This document shows, piece after piece, positions 34,464 through 45,355 of a stretch of DNA of 64,000 nt. Origin of the DNA: Phycisphaerales bacterium (GTDB lineage Bacteria; Planctomycetota; Phycisphaerae; Phycisphaerales; UBA1924); assembly GCA_020831775.1 (NCBI GenBank), contig JAFIFZ010000040.1, forward strand, positions 1 to 64,000, in the 5' to 3' direction. The notes under the pieces are model-generated. The model saw nothing but the letters and a program-made list of their open reading frames with translations. It ran no database searches and had not been told where the DNA came from. The stretch's first letter is position 1. Each line of letters opens with the position of its first letter. The position numbers and the translations under genes were made by a program.

Positions 34464-37400
34464 ATGTTCCGAGCTGTTCGTCTCCTGCTTGTGCTCGTCG
34501 CGGCTGTCGCCTGTGCGACGCCCGGCCTCGCCTCTGAGCCCTTCCGGATCGGCTACCACCAGCAACCCTCGATCAGCCCCGATGGCGACCTGATCGTCTT
34601 CTCGTGGTCGGGCGACCTCTGGGCCGTCAAGGCCGACGGCGGCGCCGCCACACGCCTGACCACCCACGCCTCGCACGAGGGACGCAGCGCGTTCAGCCCC
34701 TGCGGCAACATGCTCGCCTTCGAGTCCGATCGCGAGGGCACACGGAACCTCTTCGTGATGCCCCTGATCCGCAAGGACTCGGGCGTCGTCGGTGGCCAGA
34801 CCAGGCGCGTCACCCGCGTCAACCAGTTCTTCAACCTCGGCAGCTTCTCCGCCTGCGGCGAGTACCTCTACTTCTCGTCGATGATGGACCGCGCCATCGA
34901 CCGCCAGCCCCGCATGTACAAGGTCCCGGTCGAGGGCGGCGCCATCCAGCGCCTCACCGACGCCTACGGCCAGATGCCCACCGCCGCCCCCGACGGCGAG
35001 CATGTCCTCTTCTCCAAGGGACGCTATCAGTGGGACCGCCCGATCTACCGCGGCAGCGGATCGATGAACATCTTCTCGCTTCACACGCCCACCGGCGAGT
35101 TCAAGCACTACACCGAGTTCGACGGCAACGACTTCGACGCCGTCATGACCGAGGACGGCTCGGTCGTCTTCGTCTCCTCGCGTGACGGCCAGAACAACCT
35201 CTGGAGGCTCGACGCCGGCGCCACCGACGCCGACCGGCGCAGGCTCCACCAGCTCACACGCTTTGCACCTTCTGAAGAAGAAGTCACGATCGCGCACGGC
35301 GTTCGACACTTCTCCGCCTCGCCCAACGGAAAGCACGGCGTCTTTGCCGTCTGGGACACCCTCTACACCATCGACCTCTCAGACCGCAGGGCCCGCCCCA
35401 AGGCCATCGAGGTCTTCGCCTCCCCCGACTTTGACGGCCTGGAAATCAGGCCCATGAACATCAGTTCCAACGCCTCTGACGCTGTCATGAGCCCCGACGG
35501 CAAGACCATGGCCGTCGTCACCCGGGGCGAGATCTTCGTCCGCGCGACCGCCGACGGTCGCCCGACACGGCGCGTCACCAACACCGCCGCACGCGAGGAG
35601 GACCTCGCCTGGTCGCCCTGCGGCACCTACCTCTACTTCTCCGCCGACGAGAAGGGCGTCCGCAGCATCCACCGCGCCTCGGTCTCGCTCGCCCAGATCG
35701 ATCTGGAAGAGGGCCTGGCTCCGACCGAGCCCAAGCGCAACGGCGGCGAGGTCGACCCGATCGCCGGCGAGTGGGCCTGCACCGCCAAGGGGCCTCAGCC
35801 CCTCCCCGAGGGCGGCGTCCCCTTCACCATGTTCGTCGAGCGCGACGGCGATGACTACAAAGTCCGCCTGAGCGCCTACGGACTGCTCGAAGCCTCCGCG
35901 ACCGATGTCTCGGTCTCTGACGGCTCGATGACCTTCACCGTCACCTTCGACGGGCGTTCCGCCTCGTTCGACCTCACGGTCGACGGCGAGACTCTCTCGG
36001 GCACCGCGACCGCCGAAGGCGTCACCGCCGACATCACAGGCTCGCGCACCACGCGCCCCGAGCCCGCCAAGGACGAGGAAAAGAAAGAAGAGAAAAAGGA
36101 AGAGAAGAAGGACGCCAAGCCCGCGCCCGGCGACCGCTGGGAGTCGGCCCTCCGCTTTGAAACCGAGCCGCTGATCCACAACGGCGAGCATGTCTTCAAG
36201 CCCATGCCCGCCCCCGACGGCCGGCGCATGCTCTACCTCCGCGACCGGGGCGACCTGATCCTCCGCGACCTGGCCACCGGCGAGGACCGCGTGATCTTCG
36301 AGTGGTGGAGCGAGCCCGATGTGCAGTGGCTCGGCAACAGCCGCCAGATCGTCTTCAGCCGCGCCAACCTCAACTTCGGCGCCGACATCTTCCTGCTCGA
36401 CCTTGATGACCCCGACCTGCGCGAGATCAACCTGAGCCGCCACCCCGACATCGACACGATGCCGCGGATCTCGGCGGATGGCAAGGTCCTCGCCTGGCGG
36501 AGCGACCGTCGCAACAGCACCTTCAGCTACGACATCTGGACCGTCTTCCTCGACAAGTCGCTCGAAGAGATGCCCGACTACGAGATGGACGCGTACTTCA
36601 CCCGCGCCGCCAGGCAGGCCCGCAACGCCAGCCCCATCGACCCGCCCGACTTCACCGACGCGGGCGAGTACGAGCCCCAGGACGCCTACGAGCTCGACGC
36701 GGACGACGCGTGGCTCCGCCTGCGTCGCCTGACCTCGGGCGGAAGCAACGGCAACGATGTCGCCGTCACCCCCGCCGGCGACCGCATCCTCTTCACCGCA
36801 CGCATCGGCAGCGACTACAACTTCTGGTCGGTCAACCCCAGGGGAGGCGCACGGCGCACCGTCCACTCCGGCGGCGTCAGCAATGTCTCGATGAGCCTCA
36901 AGGGCGACAGCGTCACCTACACCGTCGGCGGCGTCGCACGCTCGGCCAATGTCACCGGAGGCGGCGCACGCACCTACTCGATCGACGCCCGCGTCATCAT
37001 CGATGTCGTCGCCGAGCAGACACAGAAGTTCTACGAGGCCGTCACCACCATCGGACGCATCTTCTACCACCCGACCCTCAAGGACCTCGACTGGGAAGGC
37101 AAGACCGAACGCTACCTCCAACTCGCCCAGGCCACGCGCACCAGCGCCGACTTCAACTCCGTCGTCAACATGATGTTCGGCGAGCTCGACGGTTCGCACC
37201 TGGGCATCTCCGGTGGCGAGAGCTACAGCTCGCCCGCCATCCTCACCGGCTTCCTCGGCGTCTTTACAGAGCCCGTCGAGGGCGGCCACAAGGTCACCCA
37301 TGTCATCCCCCGATCGCCCGCCGACACCGAGCGCACCCGCCTGAACGAGGGCGAGGTCATCGTCGCGGTCAACGAGCACACCTTCGGCGACGGGATTCCC

Positions 37401-38210
37401 GACATGTGCCTCATGGCGGCCCTTGAGGGCACCTCCGGGCGTGAAACGCTCCTGGAGACACGCACCACCGAGGGACGCACCCGCTTCGTCCTCATCACCC
37501 CGATGAGCTCGGGCCAGTACTCGAGCCTGATGTACGAGAACGAGGTCCTCGACCGCCGGCAGTTCGTCGAGGAACGCTCGGGCGGACGCATCGGCTACCT
37601 CCACATCCAGGGCATGAACCAGCCCTCGCTGCAGACCTTCGTCCACGACCTCTTCGTCGCTGCTGACGGCAAGGAGGGCCTGCTCATCGATGTCCGCGAC
37701 AACGGCGGCGGCTCCACCACCGACTACCTCATGGCCTCGCTCACCGCACCTGCCCACGCCTACACCGTCCCGCGCGGCACCAACCCCGACCTCGTCCAGC
37801 CCGACCACTACCCCCGCGACCGTCGCTACATCTACCCCTACCAGCGCCCCATCTCCGTCCTCATCAACAGCTACTCCTTCTCCAACGCCGAGATCTTCGC
37901 CCACGCCGTCAAGACCACAGGCCGAGGCAAGCTCGTCGGCGAGGCGACCTACGGCGGCGTCATCTCCACCGGCGCCTTCACCCTCATCGACGGCACACGC
38001 GTCCGACGTCCCGGGCGAGGCTGGTACCTCCCCGACGGCACCGACATGGAAAACAACGGCGCCGAGCCGGACATCTTCGTCCTCCAGAAGCCCGAGATGG
38101 AGGCCAAGGGCCGCGACCTGCAGCTCGAAGCCGCCATCGACGAGATCCTCGAGCGGATCGACGCTTCCGATGACCCGATCTGGCGCTACGGACCGGTCAA
38201 CGGACGCTGA
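34464..38210 (+). CDS. Secreted Tricorn-type serine protease
   Basis: A 1248-residue Tricorn core protease homologue with a signal peptide (about 1-24, ending GLASEP). WD-like beta-propeller repeats fill residues 25-790 (QPSISPDGDLIVFSWSGDLW is the first), followed by a PDZ domain (about 940-1020) and a C-terminal protease domain. The tetrad known from Thermoplasma Tricorn is visible: S911-H912 in DGSHLG, nucleophile S1140 in SFSNAEIF, and E1196 in DMENNGAEPD. Unusual is an insert (about 428-552) inside a propeller: a beta-rich domain (GEWACTAKGPQPLP; FTVTFDGRSASFDL) ending in a Lys/Glu-rich linker. An AGAGG site lies 8 nt before the ATG. The role is degradation of peptides outside the cytoplasm (inferred from the signal peptide). 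Confidence 0.92.
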   Translation: MFRAVRLLLVLVAAVACATPGLASEPFRIGYHQQPSISPDGDLIVFSWSGDLWAVKADGGAATRLTTHASHEGRSAFSPCGNMLAFESDREGTRNLFVMPLIRKDSGVVGGQTRRVTRVNQFFNLGSFSACGEYLYFSSMMDRAIDRQPRMYKVPVEGGAIQRLTDAYGQMPTAAPDGEHVLFSKGRYQWDRPIYRGSGSMNIFSLHTPTGEFKHYTEFDGNDFDAVMTEDGSVVFVSSRDGQNNLWRLDAGATDADRRRLHQLTRFAPSEEEVTIAHGVRHFSASPNGKHGVFAVWDTLYTIDLSDRRARPKAIEVFASPDFDGLEIRPMNISSNASDAVMSPDGKTMAVVTRGEIFVRATADGRPTRRVTNTAAREEDLAWSPCGTYLYFSADEKGVRSIHRASVSLAQIDLEEGLAPTEPKRNGGEVDPIAGEWACTAKGPQPLPEGGVPFTMFVERDGDDYKVRLSAYGLLEASATDVSVSDGSMTFTVTFDGRSASFDLTVDGETLSGTATAEGVTADITGSRTTRPEPAKDEEKKEEKKEEKKDAKPAPGDRWESALRFETEPLIHNGEHVFKPMPAPDGRRMLYLRDRGDLILRDLATGEDRVIFEWWSEPDVQWLGNSRQIVFSRANLNFGADIFLLDLDDPDLREINLSRHPDIDTMPRISADGKVLAWRSDRRNSTFSYDIWTVFLDKSLEEMPDYEMDAYFTRAARQARNASPIDPPDFTDAGEYEPQDAYELDADDAWLRLRRLTSGGSNGNDVAVTPAGDRILFTARIGSDYNFWSVNPRGGARRTVHSGGVSNVSMSLKGDSVTYTVGGVARSANVTGGGARTYSIDARVIIDVVAEQTQKFYEAVTTIGRIFYHPTLKDLDWEGKTERYLQLAQATRTSADFNSVVNMMFGELDGSHLGISGGESYSSPAILTGFLGVFTEPVEGGHKVTHVIPRSPADTERTRLNEGEVIVAVNEHTFGDGIPDMCLMAALEGTSGRETLLETRTTEGRTRFVLITPMSSGQYSSLMYENEVLDRRQFVEERSGGRIGYLHIQGMNQPSLQTFVHDLFVAADGKEGLLIDVRDNGGGSTTDYLMASLTAPAHAYTVPRGTNPDLVQPDHYPRDRRYIYPYQRPISVLINSYSFSNAEIFAHAVKTTGRGKLVGEATYGGVISTGAFTLIDGTRVRRPGRGWYLPDGTDMENNGAEPDIFVLQKPEMEAKGRDLQLEAAIDEILERIDASDDPIWRYGPVNGR

Positions 38211-38247
38211 TCTTCTCGGGCCCCTGACCCTCGCCTGAGACCGCATC

Positions 38248-38287
38248 GGGCGGGCGGAGTTCTACACTCCGCCCGCCCATGTTTTTT
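38248..38287 (+). terminator. Intrinsic terminator of the Tricorn gene, overlapping the lgt start
   Basis: A perfect 13-bp stem, GGGCGGGCGGAGT (38248-38260) and ACTCCGCCCGCCC (38266-38278), with 5-nt loop TCTAC, is followed immediately by ATG and six Ts (38279-38287). The T tract is also codons 2-3 of lgt. A -10-like TACACT (38263-38268) lies across the loop and 3' arm. Confidence 0.8.
38263..38268 (+). promoter_or_regulatory. -10-like TACACT of lgt inside the terminator hairpin
   Basis: TACACT ends 10 nt before the lgt ATG and there is no Shine-Dalgarno site. If used, the lgt message would begin at or near the start codon and would not contain the hairpin's 5' arm. Confidence 0.45.
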
Positions 38288-39370
38288 CCCGCCTCCGCCT
38301 GGCTGCACGATCTCGACCCGTTCCTCTGGCGCATCACCGAGGACTTCGGTGTCCGCTGGTACGGGCTGAGCTATGTCGCGGGCTTCGTGATCGCCTGGGC
38401 GGTCATCCGCTGGCTGGCGGGCCGGGGGGCCGTCGCGATCCCGAAGGAGCGGGTCGCCGACGCCGTGCTCATGCTCGGCCTCTGCGCCATGGTGGGGGGG
38501 CGGCTCGGCTACGCCCTGCTCTACCAGCCCGCGCTCTTGATCTCCTTCGAGAAGTCCTTCCCCTGGTGGTCGATGGTCATGATCAACAAGGGGGGCATGG
38601 CCAGCCACGGGGGGATGGCCGGCGTCATGGTCGCCTGCTTCTGGATCAGCCGCGGCTTCAAGGACGAGACCGGCCGACGCGTCGGCGTCTGCCCGCCCCT
38701 GCACATCGCCGATGTCGCCGTGATGGTCGCCCCGTTCGGCATCTTCCTCGGGCGTCTCGCCAACTTCGTCAACGGCGAGCTGCTCGGGCGGGTCGTCGCC
38801 CCCTTCGGCGAGCCGGGGCCTCGCTGGGGCGTCAAGTTCCCGCAGGAAGCACTCGAACGCTTCGGCGAGCTTCCCGAGACACAGCAGAGGCTGCTCGTCA
38901 ACTTCGTCAACCGCCCCGAGTTCCTGACCGATGTGCGAGCCGCGGCCGACCCTGACATAGCCTTCGCCGCAAGATTCCGCGAACTGCTCTCGCACATCCA
39001 GCAGGGCGACGCGGCTCTGGCGCGTGAGCTCGAACCCATCATCAACACCCGCGCGCCCTCGCAGCTCCTGCAGGCGCTCGCCGAGGGGTTGATCGCCGGT
39101 CTGGTCGTCTGGTTTGTCGCGCGCGTGCCGCGAAAGCCCGGCGTCGTCGGGTGCTGGTTCCTGATGGTGTACGGCGTCGGACGCGTGCTGACCGAGTTCG
39201 TCCGCCTGCCCGACGCCCACCTGACGACGCAGCACATCCTCGGCCTCAGCAGAGGCCAGTGGCTCAGCGTGCTGATGGTGATCCTCGGCGCTGTGCTCGC
39301 GTTCGTGCTCTCAAAGCGAGGCGAGCCGATCGGCGGGTGGCTCAAGCCGGCAAGTCCCGCCGCCCGTTGA
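38279..39370 (+). CDS. lgt: Prolipoprotein diacylglyceryl transferase
   Basis: A 363-residue multi-helix membrane enzyme that transfers diacylglycerol from phosphatidylglycerol to the lipobox cysteine of prelipoproteins. Marks are VRWYGLSYVAGF, the conserved MASHGGMAGV, GIFLGRLANFVNGE (Arg and Asn of the Lgt signature) and GVGRVLTEFVRLPD. It is longer than usual (about 260-300) through an extra polar segment (about 185-258) before APSQLLQALAEGL. ATG 38279 is the only usable start and abuts a terminator hairpin. It is convergent with the DUF368 gene, overlapping by 29 nt. Confidence 0.94.
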   Translation: MFFPASAWLHDLDPFLWRITEDFGVRWYGLSYVAGFVIAWAVIRWLAGRGAVAIPKERVADAVLMLGLCAMVGGRLGYALLYQPALLISFEKSFPWWSMVMINKGGMASHGGMAGVMVACFWISRGFKDETGRRVGVCPPLHIADVAVMVAPFGIFLGRLANFVNGELLGRVVAPFGEPGPRWGVKFPQEALERFGELPETQQRLLVNFVNRPEFLTDVRAAADPDIAFAARFRELLSHIQQGDAALARELEPIINTRAPSQLLQALAEGLIAGLVVWFVARVPRKPGVVGCWFLMVYGVGRVLTEFVRLPDAHLTTQHILGLSRGQWLSVLMVILGAVLAFVLSKRGEPIGGWLKPASPAAR

Positions 39371-40637
39371 TCCGTTCACGCCTCCGGTCGACGACGAACA
39401 GCACGCCAACGATCACGACGCCGACCGCCGCGGGCCAGGCGACGCTCAGCCAGAACGCCCCCGCGGCCCCGGCTCTCGACGCCTCGTCCAGCACGATCGT
39501 CCCCGGCAGACGCAGCGCCCCGAGCATGACGCCCGTCAGCACCGCCATCGTCAGGTCGTGCGCCCGATCCAGGAGCGTCGAGACGGCGCGACTGAAGGCG
39601 TAGATCCCCACGCCGATCCCGACGAGGAAGACCCCGAAGAAGGTCGCGTCGGCGACCAGTCCGCGGGCCGTCAGCTCGGTGATCGGCCCCTGGCTCCGCC
39701 CGAGCAGCGCCAGCGTTTCGCCGATCAGCGCGTGCAGCGAGCCGAAGACCGCGTGGTACTGCCCCAGAAAAAGCAGCAGAAACGACCCGCTCAGCCCGGG
39801 CAGAATCATCGCGCTGATCGCGATCGCCCCGCACACGAACACATACAGGTACCCCGAACGACGCTCGCCCAGCACCACCGCCGGGGGCATCGCCTCGATC
39901 CACGCCTCGAAGGTTTCCTTGTCGCGGAAAACCACCACGCCCTCGGGGTCGGCGTCCAGCACCGACCTCGGGTCGTACACGACCGGCTGGAGCGAGAGCC
40001 CCCGTTCGGTCGCGATCGCCGCGGCCGTGCGCACAACTTCGTCGAGGTCACCCGGGTGGCGCAGTCTGCCCGGATAGACCGCGACGGTCGCGTTGTCTGC
40101 CACGGCCCGTTCTTCCAGGTGCAGCCCGGTCTGCTGGAGTCCGACGATGAGCCACGCGCCGACAACGCCGGCGAGGATCCCCACCCCGTGACGCACGCCG
40201 AAGGACTTCATCTTCGCCAGCGGGATCGCCGCCGAGGCGAGAATCAACCCGAAGAAAAACGCGTACATCGGCCCGGGCCGATCGTCCATCAGCGTCGTGA
40301 TGATCTTGCTCATCGTCACGATCGCGATGCCGATGCCCAGCGCGATCGGGATCAGCGTCCCCCAGTGGAACGCCAGCACGCTTCTGGTCGCCTCGCGCAC
40401 CTTCCCCCTCGCCAGCAGCCCCAGCGGCTTGACCGAGACCGACGCCAACGCATTGATGAACCGCTCGTAGATCCCCGTAATGAACGCGATCGTCCCGCCC
40501 GAAACCCCGGGCACGACATCGGCCATCCCCATCGCAAACCCGCGCACGAACACGCCCAGCGCGTCTAGAGGCCGGAAGGGGCGCGGCGTCGCTTGAGGGT
40601 CACGGTCGGTTGAGGGCTCTGCCGGTGGTTGTGTCAA
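39342..40637 (-). CDS. DUF368 polyprenyl-phosphate transporter (PopT-like)
   Basis: A 431-residue protein with about 8-9 membrane helices. The hallmark GFAMGMADVVPGVSGGTIAFITGIYE (about residues 33-58, cited by its ends) and the second-half ILPGLSGSFLLLFLGQY show the DUF368 inverted repeat. DUF368 proteins were recently linked to return of undecaprenyl phosphate across the membrane. An extra soluble segment (about 170-260) separates the two halves. The start is TTG 40637 with AGGAG 7 nt upstream. It overlaps the end of lgt by 29 nt on the opposite strand; both serve envelope lipid cycles. Confidence 0.9.
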   Translation of the reverse strand: MTQPPAEPSTDRDPQATPRPFRPLDALGVFVRGFAMGMADVVPGVSGGTIAFITGIYERFINALASVSVKPLGLLARGKVREATRSVLAFHWGTLIPIALGIGIAIVTMSKIITTLMDDRPGPMYAFFFGLILASAAIPLAKMKSFGVRHGVGILAGVVGAWLIVGLQQTGLHLEERAVADNATVAVYPGRLRHPGDLDEVVRTAAAIATERGLSLQPVVYDPRSVLDADPEGVVVFRDKETFEAWIEAMPPAVVLGERRSGYLYVFVCGAIAISAMILPGLSGSFLLLFLGQYHAVFGSLHALIGETLALLGRSQGPITELTARGLVADATFFGVFLVGIGVGIYAFSRAVSTLLDRAHDLTMAVLTGVMLGALRLPGTIVLDEASRAGAAGAFWLSVAWPAAVGVVIVGVLFVVDRRRERINGRRDLPA

Positions 40638-40775
40638 CGCCTACTCCTGCAGCCAACGGGTCCGGTCCCTACCCTGCTGGCCGCCATGGGCCGGATCCGG
40701 GCGGGAGCGTATCCGATCCGGGTGGTGCGGAACCTACATCGTCCGGGCCGGGCCCGGTCCTGACGGAGGCTTTCG

Positions 40776-41804
40776 ATGACAGTGCTGGTGACAGGAGGAG
40801 CGGGCTTCATCGGGAGCCACGCCGTGCAGCGGCTGCTGGCCGAGGGCCACAAGGTTGTCGCGATCGATAACCTGTTCCGGGGACATCGCAAGCCGATGGA
40901 ACTCCTCGCCGAGCGCCACCCCGGACGGCTCATGTTCGAGCAGTGCGACATCGCCGACGCGGGACGGATCGGCGAGCTGTTGGTCGAGCACGAGGTCGAC
41001 ACTGTGATGCACTTTGCCGCTAAGGCGTATGTTGGCGAGTCCGTTGACGATCCGATCGACTACTACGAAAACAACACCGCCGGTTCGATCTCGCTGCTCA
41101 AGGCGTGCGACGCGTCGGGGGTCGAGCGGTTTGTCTTCAGCAGCACCGCCGCGACTTACGGCGAGCCGCCGGACCACATGGTCCCCATCCCCGAGGACTG
41201 CCCGAAAGAGCCGATCAATCCCTACGGGTACTCCAAGCTCGTTTTCGAACGCGTGCTGGAGGATTGGGCCCACGCCCGCAAGCAGGCGGGGCGCCCTGTC
41301 GCGTTCGCGGCGCTGCGTTACTTCAATGTCGCCGGCTCCGACCGCACGGGCCTGCTCGGCGAGGACCACACGCCCGAGACGCACCTCATCCCCGTCATCC
41401 TCCAGGCGGCGCTGGGCACACGCTCGCACATCGCGATCTTCGGCACCGACTACCCCACGCCCGACGGCACCTGCCAACGCGACTATGTGCATGTCGAGGA
41501 CCTGATCGACGCGCATGTCCGCGTGATGGAGGCCCTCAAGCCGGGCGACGATCGGCGCTACAACATCGGCATCGGCCGGCCGTACTCCGTCCGCGAGGTG
41601 GTCGACGCGGCCAAACGGGTGACAGGGGTCGACTTTGAGGTCCGCGAAGCCGAACGCCGCCCGGGCGATCCCGCCCGCCTGTACGCGGATCCCTCAAGGA
41701 TCCGGAGCGAACTGGGGTGGGAGGCGCAGGTAACCGATCTGGACGAGATCATCGCCTCGGCCTGGAACTGGATGCGCAAGCACCCCAAGGGCTACTCGTC
41801 GTAG
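40776..41804 (+). CDS. galE: UDP-glucose 4-epimerase
   Basis: A 342-residue extended short-chain dehydrogenase that interconverts UDP-glucose and UDP-galactose with bound NAD. The NAD loop GGAGFIG (7-13), DNL at 31-33, the catalytic S122-S123-T124 and Y150-x3-K154 (YGYSK) are all present, as are LRYFNVAGSD and RDYVHVEDL. The length equals the family norm. A GGAGG site lies 7 nt upstream. It may supply UDP-galactose to the nearby glycosyltransferases. Confidence 0.95.
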   Translation: MTVLVTGGAGFIGSHAVQRLLAEGHKVVAIDNLFRGHRKPMELLAERHPGRLMFEQCDIADAGRIGELLVEHEVDTVMHFAAKAYVGESVDDPIDYYENNTAGSISLLKACDASGVERFVFSSTAATYGEPPDHMVPIPEDCPKEPINPYGYSKLVFERVLEDWAHARKQAGRPVAFAALRYFNVAGSDRTGLLGEDHTPETHLIPVILQAALGTRSHIAIFGTDYPTPDGTCQRDYVHVEDLIDAHVRVMEALKPGDDRRYNIGIGRPYSVREVVDAAKRVTGVDFEVREAERRPGDPARLYADPSRIRSELGWEAQVTDLDEIIASAWNWMRKHPKGYSS

Positions 41805-41814
41805 CCAACAACCC

Positions 41815-41861
41815 GCGCGAAAGTCCCGCAGCCTGCGCGAAAGTCAGAAATCAGTGCGAAA
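41815..41861 (+). repeat. Three phased GYGCGAAA repeats between galE and the next gene
   Basis: GCGCGAAAGTC occurs at 41815-41825 and 41835-41845 (20-bp spacing), and a third partial copy, GTGCGAAA, at 41854-41861 (19 bp further). All lie on one face of the helix, just upstream of the ribosome site of the next gene. A regulator binding site is possible. Confidence 0.45.
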
Positions 41862-41891
41862 CGCACGCGACAATTCCGAGGGGGCCGGCCG

Positions 41892-42833
41892 ATGCTGATG
41901 GCCGTCAGCCCCTACCACCTGACCACGCGCGAAGCGCCGGCGATGGCCGCGCTCCTGCTGGCCGAGCGTGTCGTGACCATGATGCCCACGCCCAGCGCGC
42001 ACCAGCGCGAGGAGGATGTGCGTCGCGCGACCGAGCTTGCCCCGGGCTACCTCGCGTTTATGGAATCGTGGAGCTGGTCGATGCCCCTCTGGAAGGCGGG
42101 CGTCATCGCGCCGGTGCTCGCGGGCGACGACCCCGCGGGCGATGTCCGCCACGCCCTCGAACGCATCACCGCCGACGACCGCTACGCCGAGCTCCGCCCC
42201 TTCATGCGCCCCGAGCTCTTCGACGGCGACGAACGCTCGCTCGATGTCATCTCCACCGATGTCCTCAAAGGCGGGCCCGACCCGGCCATCAGTGTCCCCG
42301 TCGCCGCCGGCATCGACGCCTTCGCCTCGCGCTACGGCGTCTGCGTCGCACGCGCCACGCCGACCTCGATCGCCCAGCGCGCCGAAGAGCACATGGGCGA
42401 ACGCCTCTTCGCCATGTGCCTGCCCGTGGTGATCCAGGCCGAGGCCGAGCGCCTGCTCGACGCCCGCCGGCGTCTGGCGCCGGAACTCGCCGACCTGCAC
42501 CGCGCCCTGCGCACGGTGCTCGACGAGCCCGACGACACCTCCCGCGCCGATCTCGCCGAGGCGGGCCGACGCTACAGCGAGGCCTTCAAGATCGAGCACG
42601 ACGCGATCTGCACCAACGACGACCCCGACGACATCCGCGTGGTCACCGCCCACGCCACGCTCACGGCGATCCGCCTCCCCTCCGACGCGGTGCTCAAGTC
42701 CAGCGTCGCCGCGGCAAGGGCCGTCGGCACCGCCCGGCGCAGCACCGCCTCGCGGGCCGCGACCCTCCCCGCCCGCCTGCCCGAGGCCCCAGGCGGCGTG
42801 ACGACCCTGCTCATCAAGCCTCTGGGACGCTGA
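41892..42833 (+). CDS. Protein of unknown function
   Basis: A 313-residue protein that I do not recognise. No signal peptide or clear membrane segment is seen. It is mostly helical and acidic, with VPVAAGIDAFASRYGV mid-way, a charged helical stretch (EAERLLDARRRLAPELADLHRAL, cited in part) and an Ala/Arg-rich end. GAGGGGG lies 7 nt before the ATG. It stands between galE and the DUF255 gene, all on the plus strand, behind three short phased repeats. Confidence 0.7.
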   Translation: MLMAVSPYHLTTREAPAMAALLLAERVVTMMPTPSAHQREEDVRRATELAPGYLAFMESWSWSMPLWKAGVIAPVLAGDDPAGDVRHALERITADDRYAELRPFMRPELFDGDERSLDVISTDVLKGGPDPAISVPVAAGIDAFASRYGVCVARATPTSIAQRAEEHMGERLFAMCLPVVIQAEAERLLDARRRLAPELADLHRALRTVLDEPDDTSRADLAEAGRRYSEAFKIEHDAICTNDDPDDIRVVTAHATLTAIRLPSDAVLKSSVAAARAVGTARRSTASRAATLPARLPEAPGGVTTLLIKPLGR

Positions 42834-42885
42834 ACGCGCCGCGGATCGGAGCGCCCCCGGCCCAGGGCCCCTCGCGCGCGGCGCG

Positions 42886-42891
42886 TACGCT
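42886..42891 (+). promoter_or_regulatory. -10-like TACGCT of the DUF255 gene
   Basis: TACGCT is followed by 5 nt and the ATG at 42897. There is no Shine-Dalgarno sequence, so a leaderless message is likely. Confidence 0.4.
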
Positions 42892-42896
42892 GCGGT

Positions 42897-45272
<2,376 letters not shown>

Positions 45273-45284
45273 AGCAAAGCTTTA

Positions 45285-45333
45285 GGTGGCCCGGCTCGCC
45301 GAGCCGGGTTCTGACGCGTGTGAAAGGGCCACC
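45285..45333. terminator. Nested hairpins between convergent genes
   Basis: The inner stem is CCCGGCT-CGCCG-AGCCGGG (45290-45308), followed by TTCTG. The outer arms GGTGGCCC (45285-45292) and GGGCCACC (45326-45333) overlap the inner stem, giving two alternative folds. It lies between the ends of two convergent genes, where a bidirectional terminator is expected. The T tract is weak. Confidence 0.5.
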
Positions 45334-45355
45334 GAACGGTCTTCCATGCACTCAC

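Noticed and set aside
36075-36120. AAG/GAG-rich run in the Tricorn gene as a DNA repeat element
   Set aside because: Encodes a Lys/Glu linker between two domains; irregular units.
35379-38246. 955-codon open frame opposite the Tricorn gene
   Set aside because: Val/Asp/Glu/Gly-rich shadow, exactly anti-parallel to a gene with an intact catalytic tetrad.
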